Shown: one piece after another, positions 1 through 11,379 of the stretch
Position numbering within the stretch: the stretch's first letter is position 1
How the letters are laid out: each line of letters begins with the position of its first letter
Assembly (NCBI GenBank): GCA_911728455.2
Contig: OU452225.1
Span: 1,475,501 to 1,539,500, forward strand
Source of the DNA: Marthasterias glacialis
Taxonomy: Eukaryota; Echinodermata; Asteroidea; Forcipulatida; Asteriidae
Reading direction: 5' to 3'
Length of the DNA stretch: 64,000 nt
Program-made: the position numbers and the translations under genes
Notes under the pieces: model-generated
What the model was told of the DNA's origin: nothing
Seen by the model: only the letters and a program-made list of their open reading frames with translations
The model's database searches: none

Positions 1-258
1 CATTTGTGGTTTGCCAAGCAGCAAGGTTGTATTTGTTTGTGCTTATGGAATATTTTCTCTTTAGGTTGATGAATGTTGTTCACATTCATGTCAAGCCATT
101 TAAAGGTCCAAAAACTGACTGCGATGCTGAGTTGCTAGTGTGTTTGTTTTCTAGTTGACCGCTTTTGTCAAAATGGCCTCTCCAGACCAAGCTGTAGAGG
201 GCGAACTGTATTGTTTTGTACGTGATTAATTCCCACCCACAATTTGTTTTTGTTTTTG

Positions 259-337
259 AAAATAATAATAATAATACCGGAGTCTTATATAGCACATCTA
301 CCAGCAATGAGGAGCTCAAGGCGCTTATTATTATCAT
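259..337 (-). mobile_element. Retroelement 3' tail fragment ending in (ATT)n
   Basis: On the minus strand it reads GCGCCTTGAGCTCC, then a GGTAGATGTGC-like stretch, TATATAAGACTCC and an ATT microsatellite. Similar tails occur at 4685 and 23416. The microsatellite end is typical of LINE/SINE 3' ends in the CR1/L2 group. Confidence 0.5.
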
Positions 338-380
338 CATTTTTTTAAGACAGATTTATAAAGTTTTTGAACTTTGAAAC

Positions 381-672
381 CCATTTATGTAGCACATTAT
401 AAGGGTTTACAAGGTGCTGCTGCGCATTCAGCAGCCACTGCCAGAAACACCGGGGCAAACCCCTTCTCTTAGTGATAAGTGTAACTGGGATGTTTTACGT
501 GCATTAAACAACACACGGGACCTCTGGCTTTACGTCCCATCCAAAGGACAATAATGGTTACGTGTCTTGCTTAAGGGCACAAGTGTCATGACTGGTACTC
601 GGACCTACACTCTGCTGATCAGAACACCAGAGCTTGAGTCCAGTGCGCTTGACCACTCGGCCACGATACACC
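381..672 (-). mobile_element. tRNA-Leu-like SINE, family 1
   Basis: The minus-strand head reads GTGGCCGAGTGGTCAAGCGC, then ACTCAAGCTCTGGTG and a degraded B box, as in a tRNA-Leu (CAA) gene. The body carries CTTAAGCAAGACACG, ACGTAAAGCCAGAGGTCCCG and GCACGTAAAACATC-type blocks shared with copies at 13808, 14465 and 38846. The acceptor stem does not close, so it is a retroposon and not a tRNA gene. Confidence 0.8.
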
Positions 673-1926
673 ACTGGAAACTAGAAAAGGAATGTTTTGA
701 AACAAAGTTTTCTTTAAAGTTGTAGTCAAAGGCTCAAAAACATGACCCCATTATTTGTTTGAGTAGTAAATTTAAAATTTGTAGCATAAGAAGACTAGAT
801 GGAATTGCCAGAGGCTTCTTTGTGGTTGAGGAATTTCAATCAAACTTGACATTAATATGAATCAATCCACTGAATGAGTTCCACTGATATTTCGATTCAA
901 AAATGTCTTAAATATTTTTATATGTGATATTATTCCATATGAAATATTGCCGTATGAAGTAATTCCATTGTAGGCCTATTTGAAATATTTCCATAGACGA
1001 AATGTTGCCATGTAAAAAATAGTTCCATCTATACATGAACTATTGCCAAGCATGAAACATTTCCGCATTTAAAATGTTGACATTACGAACCATTGCCAAA
1101 ATGTGAAATTTTCCATTATGTGTGAAATATGTATTTTCATATGTGAAAAATTGCCATATGAGGGAAAATGCCTCCTTGATATCTTATTTCCATGAAATTG
1201 CACAAATTCTCTGACAAAAACAAAGTGTGTTTTAAATGTAATTTTTCCAAGCTATATGACCACCTTATTGGATGAAATGTTCACAGACTACCTGGTGTTC
1301 TTATAAATAATTGGAATGAATTTACATGTACTCAACTATCAAAAACCAACATTTATGCATCGTACATTTAAACCAGTCTTGCTTTTAATGACAAAAGAAG
1401 ACAGAAGTAAAAAATAAACAAGCAGTACATGTTATTGCGCTTATATGCATGTATCAATGATATTGGTTATTGATACTGACTATACAAATGGACACTGTCT
1501 GTGCATGTTTCCAGCTGTGTGCTTAATTTACCATGGAAGTATTTTGCCAGCCTCCCTGCATGGGATTGATACTGCTAGCCATTAATATTTAATTAGATCT
1601 CGTTGGCAGTTTCGAAGTACATCTTGTGATTGGACTTGTTAGGCGGGGGAAAAAAGATTGGAATCAGACAGGCTTTCTGAGATGATTAACAGAGTAAATT
1701 TTGTAAATGTTTGATGGGACCTATTCATTTCATTTGTAGAAGGAGGGTGTATGCTTTTGACCTTTCCAACGGTTTTATTACTTTTGTGTAATGTGAAATG
1801 AGTAGAGGAGGGATACATTACCACATTGGCGTTTCCTAGCAACTGATGAGCCTTCCTAATTAACGAACTGTTAATATGTTCACAACAACAGCCAACTTGG
1901 CAGCAACGTGTTGTCTTAGTTTACAT
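673..1926. other. Unassigned AT-rich stretch
   Basis: No gene seen. Around 880-1170 a loose, repeated pattern ATGTGAAATATTGCCATATG alternates 'attgcc' and 'ttcca' blocks about every 20-40 bases, which looks like a decayed short tandem repeat. Confidence 0.4.
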
Positions 1927-1974
1927 GGAGCTTAAACCGGTATAAAGCAGCAATCGTATTGGATATTTTAACCG

Positions 1975-2450
1975 AGACCATGGGTAACTTCCAATGGGTA
2001 AATCTTACCGGTGTCTGCACTTGGATTATTTGACGTGGGTAAACTAACCGAAACAATGGGTAAACTAACTGAGATGGTAAAACAAACCAACTGAGGCATC
2101 ACTTGGATTATTTGACGTGGGTAAACTAACCGAAACAATGGGTAAACTAACTGAGATGGTAAAACAAACCAACTGAGGCATCAGCGTCGGCCACCTTTCA
2201 ACCAGCCTTTGCACGTGTGAACCGGATGTGGTATTTTACTGGCCGGTTTTACCGGGACGATGCGTCCGCACTGGACTTTTTGGCACGGTTAGTTTGGCCA
2301 GGTTAGTTTACCTGGGCAGAAGGCAGAAGGTGGCCAGTTAAACTACCCATTGGACTCGGTTATTCTACCAGGGTGAAATTTGACTGGTCAAGTTACCCAT
2401 TTGCTCGGTTAGTTTACCCCCCAAAAAGTCCAATGCGAACACGGCTTTTA
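1975..2450. mobile_element. Compound inverted-repeat element rich in GGGTAAACTAACC
   Basis: The segment CCGCACTGGACTTTTTGG (about 2268) recurs inverted near 2425-2445, enclosing repeated GGTTAGTTTACC motifs. To its left an 82-bp block (2018-2099) is directly repeated at 2100-2181 and begins with a similar CACTTGGATTATTTGACG end. This looks like a MITE-type element with an internally duplicated neighbour. Confidence 0.5.
2018..2181. repeat. 82-bp tandem duplication
   Basis: Two head-to-tail copies start with CACTTGGATTATTTGACG at 2018 and 2100 and are identical by eye until the second ends in GAGGCATCAG. Confidence 0.85.
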
Positions 2451-2810
2451 GACGACATCCACGGAGGCCATTCCCATTGCCTTTGGGCCGCTCTGGGGAC
2501 GGAGGGACCTTTCTCACATGCCAATCAGTGTCAATAAACAAAACAGCTATAAGCGCAAAATAGTCTGACACCTTTTCTAGAAGTCCGTTTCCATCATTGT
2601 TATTGTGCATAGGCAACTTGGCACAGGACGAACGGCAACCCAGCTTAAATCCACAAAACATGGTACCAATGGCTCCTTTATACAGGGTTAGCACAAAATT
2701 GAACCCTCTAGTCCTCAAACCGCCCACAACCGCCCTGGCTGTTACTCCTCAAACTGTCCCAACCGTCCTCAAATGTGGGCAAGTTGTATCTCGAGTTTAA
2801 CACATAATAT

Positions 2811-2930
2811 TTAATGCTTTAAAAACTTGCCAAAGGCATCTTTTTAATTAGAAACAATAAGCATTCAGTGCTGTAGTACAGGTTTCGACAAAATCCAGTT
2901 TTTGAATTATGTGTTTGAACAGCCGTAGAT
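2811..2930. repeat. Direct repeat, copy 1 of 2
   Basis: Begins TTAATGCTTTAAAAACTTGC and includes CATTCAGTGCTG and GACAAAATCCAG. The same block recurs at 3748-3870 with small indels. The sequence between the copies contains two other repeat elements. Confidence 0.75.
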
Positions 2931-2996
2931 AGAGTGTGATGTCAAGATCATGATGGTCTAAAATAGCACATGGTCCCTAAAAGGAAAAATGATGTT

Positions 2997-3345
2997 GGCC
3001 CAATTTCACAGAGCTACTTAAACAAAAACAAGTGCTTAGAAATGATCTGCTAAGCAAAAATAAGCAGGATACCAGTCACATATTTTACATGTGACATGGT
3101 ATTTGGGCTGGTAACCCTATTCTGGTAAGCACAATTTTGTGCTCATGCACATGAGCTTCATGAAAATGGCCCCAGGGCCCAAAGTTGTTTTGCAGAAAAT
3201 TATTGCTTAGCAAATTTTCTGCCAAGCAAAAGTTAGGGAACCAGTCACAAGCAATGTACAGTACACGATATTTAGGCTGGTAACCTGTTTTGCTTTGCGC
3301 TTAGCAGTTTGTTGTGCTTAAAAGCTTTGTGAAACTGGGCACAAA
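2997..3345. repeat. GCTTAGC family, two units
   Basis: Two consecutive units of about 175 bp. Each starts near GGCCCAATTTCAC or GGGCCCAAAG, passes through TGCTTAGC, ACCAGTCAC and GGCTGGTAACC, and ends with GTGAAACTGGG-like sequence. Ends and core are mutually inverted, so each unit can fold as a hairpin. The family recurs at 48243 and 63455. Confidence 0.6.
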
Positions 3346-3490
3346 CTTGGCCTGGTGACACAAACTGTCAGCATCAAATTTTCCCTAATTTGATAAAATT
3401 TTCACCGGTTGGTTTGATCGGGCGTTAATTGAAAACTACTTGTACATGTACCTGTATCTACATGTACATGCATTTAGGATGAAAGTAAAT

Positions 3491-3708
3491 TTAAAGGGGC
3501 TGTGTCGTCGTAATTATAGCACGCGCTGTGGCTGTGCATGAAAAAATAACTATCACTCAGATAATGCACGCACGCACGCTTGTGGTCAAATCACAAAGGG
3601 TGCGTCTTTGTCAAACTGTGAAGTCACTGCCGGGGAGCTCGCACGCATACATGTATTAACTGGGTTATTCTATTTACTGCTATAATCATGATGACACAGC
3701 CCCTTTAA
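3491..3708. mobile_element. TTAA-flanked MITE, family A
   Basis: TTAA followed by AGGGGCTGTGTCGTCG, about 200 bp, then GATGACACAGCCCCT and TTAA. The ends are inverted repeats of about 28 bp with few mismatches. A second copy lies at 12824. TTAA target sites are a feature of piggyBac-type elements, but the family assignment is inference. Confidence 0.7.
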
Positions 3709-3747
3709 CCAAAAATACATACGCATTTTGTTTTCTGTGTGTGATTT

Positions 3748-3870
3748 TTAATGCTTTAAAAACTTGCCAAAGGCATTTGTTTTTTTTTATTGGAAACAAT
3801 AAGCATTCAGTGCTGCCCTGTAGTAAGGTTTAGACAAAATCCAGTCTTGAAATTAGGTTTTGAGCTGTTT
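3748..3870. repeat. Direct repeat, copy 2 of 2
   Basis: Partner of 2811-2930; carries the same TTAATGCTTTAAAAACTTGC start with a longer T tract inside. Confidence 0.75.
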
Positions 3871-4050
3871 GCTGTTCCATCTAGCCAAAGGATCTTGCAG
3901 TTTGACATTTTGAGAAGTGGGAACTGAATGAAGCAGGGAAAATGTTTAATTTCTGGGAGAAGTATGTGTATAAAAAAAAAGCTTTTCCTTTACTTGCTTA
4001 AAGTGTAGCTTGGCTGTAATCGGCATCAATTTCATCTTGACATTTTCATC

Positions 4051-4077
4051 GGAGGGGAGGGGGGGGGGGGGGGGGAG
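4051..4077 (+). repeat. G-rich tract
   Basis: Nearly pure run of G on the + strand, potentially G-quadruplex forming; similar runs occur at about 4632, 29696, 44099, 56013 and 62965. Confidence 0.8.
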
Positions 4078-4502
4078 AATGCACAGTGAGATTGATGGAA
4101 AGTACACAAGTGTGCTTTTCCTATCTTGGGCTCCGAGCCGGGGCCATATTGCTTTTAATATAATAATATATCGCATGACCTGAGGTTGGAAATTTAATAG
4201 TGTGACATCACTCTGTGAAGTAGGAACATCTTGATCGGGATGAAACCCTAAACTCCCAATGTCTCATTATAAATAATAAAGGCTGATGCCATGTCCTTTA
4301 AAGGAACTATTTAACTCTCCATAAAATTTCTGTGAAAAATAATGCACTGTACTGTGCATTTTAATGAACCATTTGTGAGTTACATTTGAATAATGTCTGG
4401 TAGGTTCTGTACAATGACTTGCTTAGTCACAAGTTACTGCTTAAATTTGAATTCAAGCAATAAACCACAAGGGAAACTGACTGGGTAAATTGCTTAATTC
4501 AA

Positions 4503-4640
4503 TTTTGGGGTGCCTGTGAACAAAGAAAATTGACTAGAACGGGATTTGAACCTGCGACCATCGGCTTAATGTACCGACGCTCTACCAACTGAGCTAAGCA
4601 GCCCTATGTTGACGGTCTCCCTATCTTTGTTCGGGGGGGG
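4503..4640 (-). mobile_element. tRNA-Lys-like SINE, family 2
   Basis: Minus strand carries TTAGCTCAGTTGGTAGAGCG (A box region), an anticodon-arm-like TCGGTACATTAAGCCGA, and B box GGTTCAAATCCCG. The 3' acceptor half is absent. The flanking sequence from 4453 is repeated with it at 4845. Confidence 0.8.
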
Positions 4641-4684
4641 GGGGGGGTGCCAGTCAGAAGCCATTCAACCGGTTACTGCCGTGT

Positions 4685-4752
4685 AAGCGCCTTGAGTACT
4701 TATGTTGGTAGATATGTGCGCTATAGAAGACTCCAGTATTATTATTATTACA
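4685..4752 (+). mobile_element. Retroelement 3' tail fragment
   Basis: GCGCCTTGAGTACTTATG, GGTAGATATGTGCGCTATAG and an ATT repeat, the same tail as at 259 (minus) and 23416. Confidence 0.5.
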
Positions 4753-4844
4753 ACAACCATAGAGCTAGCTCTATGGATATAACCTGGGAAGCGGCAGCAC
4801 AGGGATCTACCTTAAGGGTGATGCAACTTCTTATTTCAAATATC

Positions 4845-5005
4845 AAGCAAAGAAACACAAGGGAAACTGACTGGGTACATTTTTTTTCATTCAATTTTAG
4901 GGTGAATAAAGATAAATTGACTGGAGCATGATTTGAACCTGCGACCACCGGCTTAATGTACCGATACCGAGCTATCCATCCCTAATGTTGGCTGTCTCCC
5001 TATTT
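4845..5005 (-). mobile_element. tRNA-Lys-like SINE, family 2, degraded
   Basis: Shares GGGAAACTGACTGGGTA and the tRNA-like block TTTGAACCTGCGACCACCGG with the copy at 4503. Part of the A box is deleted. The two copies are about 390 bp apart in the same orientation, suggesting a local duplication or two insertions in one hot spot. Confidence 0.7.
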
Positions 5006-5009
5006 TGTC

Positions 5010-6355
5010 AATATATTGTGCTATACTTCACATTTTGTTTGATAACGCTACACGTATTTTGTCACTCTATGTGGCCATAGAATTTTGCCCTGTGTGTCTG
5101 ACTCTGATTTCCGAGCCAAATCAAGTGTAGATAGACGGTCAATATGACAACCAGAGTGATTTCCTCTTGTGGCACGGCATTTGGAAGTCGCTGGTCTGAT
5201 TTTTTCATTCATCTCCATTGAGCATTAACTGCAGGCCAGCGATGAAATTGATTGAATTCTGTGAGCGTTTCACTCAATAATGTCTCAACGAAAATAAGGG
5301 GCGTGCTCACCCATATTGTCTTTAGCAGCATGTAGTTTTGGCATATTTTCGATGTGATGGATGTACTTGAGTCGCACAATATTCTTGTTTTCGATGTTGT
5401 GCTGACAAATGTGCTGAGTGATGTAGAACTTTATCGATGACGCCATCTGTAATTTTTCCCGAATTATAGACCTTTCCGTCGTTGATAAATAAACCACGCT
5501 GGTTGGCATGGACGGCCAAATGTAGCAAAACATTCAAGTCTTGTTGACGGACAGTGTGAGCAAATTCAACATTTTTGCTAACTTTTTATTTAAATGAAAT
5601 ACATCCCATCATTGGTTGGTTTGTTTCCAACAAATTCTAAACAATTTTTTTACGTTTTTGCAAACTGTGATTATCTGTTTTTGCTTTGCATTTATTGCTC
5701 GCCGTAGTTTCTCCATCTTGGTTTGCAAAAGCTCAGGCTGTGATGTTGCAAAAGAAATGTCTATAAATCCAATGTATGTTTCTGCTACTTTGTCAAATCT
5801 GAATGATGTACATTTTGTAAATTATTCAGTCTGACAAAATCAAGTTAACACTCCTTTCCGATGACTCGGGACAGTGTGATCATAGGTTTCTTTCTCGTCT
5901 CTGCCACCCAGATGAATTTTGGGCAGCACGCTCTTCTTCATTGTACTTCACTCTGATGGTGCTGCGATCCTCTTTAATCTGTGAAGTGTGGCATAGACCT
6001 CCCTGTCGGAAGAATTCTGATGGTTCTAAAGAACCCAACAGAAGTATATAGCACGTTGCATAATCTCTGAAATATCACAAGCACTGTAATGTAGCAGACC
6101 ACCATTTTTATGGAATGTGAGAGCAGTCATACTCCTCCACACTCCTTAAACTTGTCAGAGCAGCGTAAAGACCTCATTAAAATTTTAAGTGGATTGTAAA
6201 TAACATTTGGAGAAAAGAACAGAATTTTATTCACGGCAAGAGTTAGACTACTGATGTGGCATTTAATTGCTTTAATTGAGTAAAAAAATATAGAAATCTC
6301 TCATTCCAATCTGCAATCCGGTACGACGCGCATAATGAATTATGACAGGTGTACA
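5010..6355. other. Unassigned stretch
   Basis: Single-copy-looking sequence with no coding exon or repeat that I can name. Minus-strand frames of 70-80 codons around 5285-5537 overlap each other in different frames and have no family features. Confidence 0.4.
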
Positions 6356-6357
6356 TG

Positions 6358-6454
6358 CCTGATACTTCACAGAGGCATCGAAGGCAGTTACCTCCATTGC
6401 CCCTGGTCATTGCCTTGGTGCCCTTGCCCTTTCAAGAACAAAGCAATCAGGCCT
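6358..6454. repeat. GAGGCA repeat copy
   Basis: Reads CTTCACAGAGGCATCGAAGG, CAGTTACCTCCATTGCCCC, TCATTGCCTTGGTGCCC. The first part is nearly self-complementary (GGCAnTTGCC). Copies or fragments recur at 20875, 28228, 29183, 31268, 33722 and 37190. Confidence 0.6.
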
Positions 6455-6564
6455 GGGTCTACAGTACATGTACATGCTTAAAACAAGAAATCGTGTTTTA
6501 ATTTTACTTTTCAGACTAATGATTTGGGAGCTTTGAAAGGGACATCGGTGAAAAAAAAATGTTA

Positions 6565-6705
6565 AAAAATCTTTGTTCGAATGAAAAAATCTGCATTCGT
6601 TTGAACGAAAAAAAATCTGCATTCATTTGAACAAAAAAAAAGATTTGTTTGAACAAAGATTAATCTTTGTTTGAATGAAAATAATCTTCGTTCTAATAAA
6701 AACAT
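6565..6705. repeat. Degenerate ~27-bp tandem repeat
   Basis: Five or so units resemble AAAATCTGCATTCGTTTGAA, with an inverted join at CAAAGATTAATCTTTG near 6655. Confidence 0.6.
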
Positions 6706-7392
6706 TAACAAACACGCGGCTCGGATGAAGATTTTTTCAAACTTTTTGTTCACCTACAATGTATATGTCCCTTTAAAAGCTCCGTATTGTACTGAAGAGA
6801 CTAATGTTACTTTAGTCTGTGTGAAGATTGGAATTGAGGAGTGCCAGGAGCTCTCCACAATAATTTAAAGAGAACAGTTGTATCGTATTTCATTAAACTA
6901 AGGAGTGTAGAAGTGCTTGTCAATCAGGTTTTTCCCCATACTTAATAAGTACATAAAAAAAGTGTTTTTATTATTATTTCATACATGACATAGCGTACAT
7001 GTACATGTGTGGTGTTTGTACAATGTTTGTACACTAAATGTGCAGGTTGAAACAAATTAGTAATAGGGATAAAAATCACAAACTTGATGGCCGACATGCA
7101 AAAGAACATACGCAATACAAAGACCTTTTTTTTTTAGTAAAGACAAAATCAGCAAAAATCATCACAGATGTGCACATAACCAACGGAAAATAACCTTCAT
7201 CGAAAGATTTATTTGATACTGGCCAATCGAATTGTGGCACTCTGGGTGAACTTGTAAAATCCCAATTCACTAAGATTTCGTTTTAACCAGTTGGTGCTGG
7301 TTGTCTTGTATTGCAAAGTTTTTTTCGTGGCAGCAAACGGGTGACGTGAGTTTTGTCATTTTTATGTCTAATTCCAAGCCCGGAACAATGGT

Positions 7393-7570
7393 CATGAGGA
7401 CATTACACTACTGTAATGCTTCATTTCACCCACACAAAGAGGACAGATGGCGCAGAATATTTTACTAATGTTTGCCTATTGTGTTGGGATTATTGTGTAA
7501 TCCCTGATTCCAAACCTTTGTCCTTTTGTTCCAAGAAGAGGATTACAAGACATTGAGAGGCTTCTAGCAT
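7393..7570 (-). repeat. Dispersed ~190-bp repeat
   Basis: Minus strand shares TTGTAATCCTCTTCTTGGAA, GGACAAAGGT and GGGATTACACAATAA with copies at 25499 and 28656. Function unknown; a non-autonomous element is likely. Confidence 0.65.
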
Positions 7571-7825
7571 GGATCACACATTGTATTTTGGCTCAATGGA
7601 GGTACATGTAAGTCAGAGTGAACCGACTTTCCATCCTTGGTTCCGGATTGAGCGACTGTCCTCGGCCATACAGTAGCTCACTGCTGAGGTTTCGCAATTA
7701 AAGCTGTGCAAATTTAATGTTTTCTTTATAGAAAAAAAAATTTCTGGGTGCTTTAAAGAGAATCTTTGTTCTCATGGCTTTGTCAAGTCAAGGTTTCTTT
7801 CTGCCAGCGGTACTCTCAAAGAAAA
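7571..7825. other. Unassigned stretch
   Basis: No gene or named repeat seen; contains a nine-A run near 7731. Confidence 0.3.
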
Positions 7826-8240
7826 ATAAAAATAATAATAGACATTTGTAAAGCGCCTAATGCAAAAGCCTCTAAGCGCATAGAACATCAAAATAAACAA
7901 TGAAAGAAAGTAAGATTACAAATAAACAGATTCAAACAAATGAGTTTTCAACAGAGATTTAAAACGGTTCACAGAATCAGCTCCACGAATATGAACAGGT
8001 AGATTGTTCCATAAAATTGGAGCAGAGTGGAGAAGGATCTTTGACCCTTAAACTTTGAGGAAACTCTTGTAGAAGAAGCAAGCAGAGACTGTTGGGACGA
8101 TCTCACAGTCTGATTTGGAGAATATTGATGATTCCGGCAATTCCGAGAAAATAATTCCGTCAGGGTGGACGGAAAAAGCAACAACAAAGATTCCCGATAA
8201 CAACTGGTTAAAAGCAAGAAATCTGGAGTCGGTTTCAAGA
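7826..8240 (-). mobile_element. 5'-truncated LINE 3' end (CR1/L2-like), broken
   Basis: On the minus strand one frame encodes SAPILWNNLPVHIRGADSVN and then RFKSLLKTHLF before a stop, the usual C-terminal end of CR1/L2-type LINE ORF2 proteins. The element ends in GGCGCTTTACAAATGTCTAT and an ATT tail. A frameshift just upstream separates it from the preceding frame, so it is dead. A near-identical, shorter copy lies at 51355. Confidence 0.75.
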
Positions 8241-8841
8241 CATTAATTTGAACGAGCGATCTTACATGTAGTTGTTACACGTAGACATAACACAAACACC
8301 AGATTCATTTACATGTATTCAAGGAAAAAGAAAATTAGCTGAGCATAAATTTACATAAGGTTTGATTGCATTGACTGTGATGAAATGCTGTTTACGGCTG
8401 GTGACTCTGCATTTTTATTTAAGTTGTCAGAAGCTTACTAGACGTTCACATTTACACCACTTAGTTTGTCTAGTCACAATATTTACCCACATACTCATGA
8501 CGCCATTAATTAATTACATGTACACAGTCTTAATGCAGGGCTTTAATTCAGGCTTGATATTCTTCCTACTGTAATCGGATTTCCAATTTGTTTGCCCTCA
8601 GAAAAAAAACAAATCAGCAAAACACTGTTATTAAATAGTCTGAGAAGCCTACAAAAGCCTACCATCAAGGAACGATTTTGTCCAGTAATTTTGCATAGCA
8701 AAATATTTCGGCTGATCACGTTGTGTGCACACTGAATGCTAGTAGCAAATGATGATTTTTGAGTCGTAACTGATACATTTGATTTTGCCATGCTATAAAG
8801 GGAAGTCACTCACAGACCATGTAGGTCATCCCTTGTTCTCA

Positions 8842-9366
8842 TTAAAATTGTCCTACTTCTTCCAAGGACCAAATATCATAATTAGTCTGATCAGACTCAA
8901 CATCTACAATTTCAAAATAGAAATCTGAGTTCTCTAAGCCCATTGTGACAACCGTGCTCATTAAACCGTGCCGTGTTGACAGAGCCATGTTACTCCTTAG
9001 AAATTCCCAAACAAAACAGAAATCAATAATACAAAAGATGCTAAAGTCAGCACTTTGTGAATGGACCACCACACAGTACTCGCTCATGTACTTAAGAAAT
9101 CGCTCCTTGTCGTAACCATCACAAAAGGACCTTGGTTGATGATCACTAGGGGCTGGGCTGTAAATAGAACTGTGTGTTTGTTCTTCTGTGATGGGGGGAT
9201 CTCTGCTGTAGACACACATCACTGAGATGGTGATAAACCTGTGTGTTGGAGAGAGTTGGGGAGAGTAGTGTAAGGAGCCGTGAATTTGCAGTTTCTGGCT
9301 TGCGTTGTGTCTTATTTTGTTGGAGATCCTGCAGTGCTTACGAGAGGGATCTGCAGAGACTGGCAT
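8842..9366 (-). CDS. Unrecognised 174-codon open frame (doubtful)
   Basis: Longest open frame outside the kinase gene. I do not recognise it. It begins at a Met, has no signal peptide, one hydrophobic stretch near FSIFCIIDFCFVWEFL, and an acidic C-terminal part (ENSDFYFEIVDVESDQ). Codon use is not obviously biased and there is no splice or family support, so a chance frame is more likely than a gene. Confidence 0.12.
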   Translation of the reverse strand: MPVSADPSRKHCRISNKIRHNASQKLQIHGSLHYSPQLSPTHRFITISVMCVYSRDPPITEEQTHSSIYSPAPSDHQPRSFCDGYDKERFLKYMSEYCVVVHSQSADFSIFCIIDFCFVWEFLRSNMALSTRHGLMSTVVTMGLENSDFYFEIVDVESDQTNYDIWSLEEVGQF

Positions 9367-10170
9367 GGTGTGTGTGTCAAATCATACCCGCGGTGTTTAG
9401 AGTGCTGCAGCCTGCAGAGGGTTGCAGCTCAGGTATCGGCAATGTTCTGCTGTAGCTCCCGCGGTGTGTAATAAACCAAATGCTTACCTGCAGTGTTTTG
9501 AGTGCTGATGAGATCGTGCATATATTAGAGTACAGTTGCTGCACACTATGGCTCTGAGGATACAGCTGTATGCATTCAGAAACAAATAGACACTGCAATT
9601 TCTGGCAACGTGTACATGCATCACAGATTCTTTCATCTTAATGTTCCGGAGATAACCTTCAGAGACCACGTCAAGACATGAACAGTGTAGTAGTACAGCC
9701 ATAAAACGATCTGCGGTGTTCATAGTTTACTGAAGGTAAGATGTTCAGTTGGAAGTCTGCCGTTGGTGAGGGTCGTTTTCTCCATGGTCTTGTGTGGCGT
9801 GGTAAGCCGGAAACCTGCAGTGTTTAAAGTGCTCCTCCAGGGTTTACCAGTTAGCTTTTTCAGTCTCTACCCATGGGGACCAGTTAGCTTCTTGTTTCAC
9901 TGAGTCCGTCAGCTTTTTCACTGATCCATTGTTCATTAGGGATGCTTTTCAACACTGAGCCAACCAGACCACTTAGACAGAATTCTGACTGGTCTTTAGG
10001 TGTTCTTACGCGAACCACTGTTAAGAGAGACACTACCTCTCCACTTTTTAACGTTGTCTTTTCATGAGGAATAGGAGCTGCTGACTTTCAAGGGAATCAT
10101 TTTTCCGTCTTTGGAAACTATTCCTGATGCAAGATCACTTTAAGTCAAAGTTGAAGGTAAGGTTTTTCAT
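9240..10170 (+). other. Region with CTGCAGTGTTT motifs and strong splice-donor-like sites
   Basis: The motif CTGCAGTGTTTnnAGTGCT or CGCGGTGTTTAGAGTGCT recurs near 9390, 9488 and 9817, with weaker versions at 9333 and 9712. Sequences GAAGGTAAGATG (about 9733) and GAAGGTAAGGTT (about 10155) match donor sites. The region could hold non-coding 5' exons of NIM1K or simply a decayed repeat. Confidence 0.25.
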
Positions 10171-10284
10171 CTAAAGACTGAGTAACTTTTGCTTGCCAGG
10201 CACAATCCGCAAATATACTTTTGTGCAAATTGATACTTGACAGCTGGTACTTTGAGATAATGTTGGGTCCAGTTTCGTATCTTT

Positions 10285-10400
10285 TAAATACCCACTCATA
10301 AATACCCAAGACAGTTTATCCAGTCTGATTGGTCGAGAGGCAATAACGTGGCCATGCTAAAAAGTGTTTAAACATGGAAAGCCATACGCTCATACATAGG
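10285..10400. repeat. Dispersed inverted-repeat element fragment
   Basis: ACAGTTTATCCAGTCTGATTGG, GTGGCCATG and AAAAAGTGTTTAAACATGG are shared, in the opposite orientation, with 36715-36850. Confidence 0.5.
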
Positions 10401-10800
10401 CATTATTGCGTGCTGGTGGAGCTTGGACGTGCAAGCTTACATGGGCACTAATTTACGCATAGCGCAATTTGTATACCAGTACTCATTGTAAAATCTATTA
10501 GTACATGTAGTATGCGTGCAAGCACAAGCGTTGAGCGCCCCGTTCAGTTTGACCCTTTGTGAAATGGTATCTGAGGACAGGAATTGAAAAATCTTACAAA
10601 ACAGACAAGTTCAATTACAGATTTTTCAACAATATTAGGCCTAAGTAAGATTTGAAACTTTGCATGGTGGGAATACAATCTAGTGAATTTTGCGGTGACA
10701 CCATGTGAAAATCTCTAATGAGTTAATACATGTATTAGGCCTGTTCTTTTTAACAAAAAGGTGTAATTGTGAATGGGAATAAAGTAGTAGTGACTTAGCC

Positions 10801-11258
10801 TTAAAGGGCCCATGAAGAGGTATTTTGTCACATTATATTTTTGTGGCTTAATATACGGGTTGAAATTAACAAAACATAACATTGACTATTTTGATGTGTT
10901 TGTTATGCGTTAATACACTTTAATTGAGCCCTGAAAATGTGTGTCATTTGATTGCGCAATGATTCGTGACGTAGACTGTGGTCAAACGTTTCAATGACAG
11001 ATCTGGCGCCGAGTGGTCAACAATGCATTGTGTGTTATTGTCACACACATGGCCCTGGTCAGCCGGTCCACTGTCTACGTCACAGATTTTATGCTAATGA
11101 AGAAGGGTGGGTGGAGCGCGGCAATCCCCTAATTTTAGAAATTGTTATATTTCTACGATAAATAGGCATGTAAAAAATGTTCAAAAAATAATAATATACT
11201 ATGAGAGGCATACTTCCTTTTTTAACCAATAAAAAAAATTAATTCATGGGACCTTTAA
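10801..11258. mobile_element. TTAA-flanked MITE, family B
   Basis: Starts TTAAAGGGCCCATGAA and ends TTCATGGGACCTTTAA; 458 bp, no coding content. Termini differ from family A but share the TTAA-AGG start. Confidence 0.65.
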
Positions 11259-11261
11259 ACA

Positions 11262-11372
11262 ACCGTTTAAAACCTTGCAGGGTCATGGCTGTGTGATAAA
11301 CTACCAAGCCAGGTACCAAGGCAAGGTCCTTTATTGCAGGGCCATGACTCTGCCGGTCTTAAACAGCCGTTT
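11262..11372. repeat. Inverted repeat (~110 bp)
   Basis: AACCGTTTAAAACCTTGCAG and AGTCATGG-type sequence at the left match, inverted, the right-hand CCATGACTCTGCCGGTC and AAACAGCCGTTT. Confidence 0.5.
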
Positions 11373-11379
11373 AAGACCT

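Noticed and set aside
4503..4640. tRNA-Lys gene on the minus strand
   Set aside because: The D, anticodon and T arms are plausible, but the 3' acceptor strand is missing and similar heads recur as dispersed SINEs.
8842..9366. Protein-coding gene of 174 residues
   Set aside because: No recognisable domain, no splice or poly(A) context, ordinary composition; listed only with low confidence.
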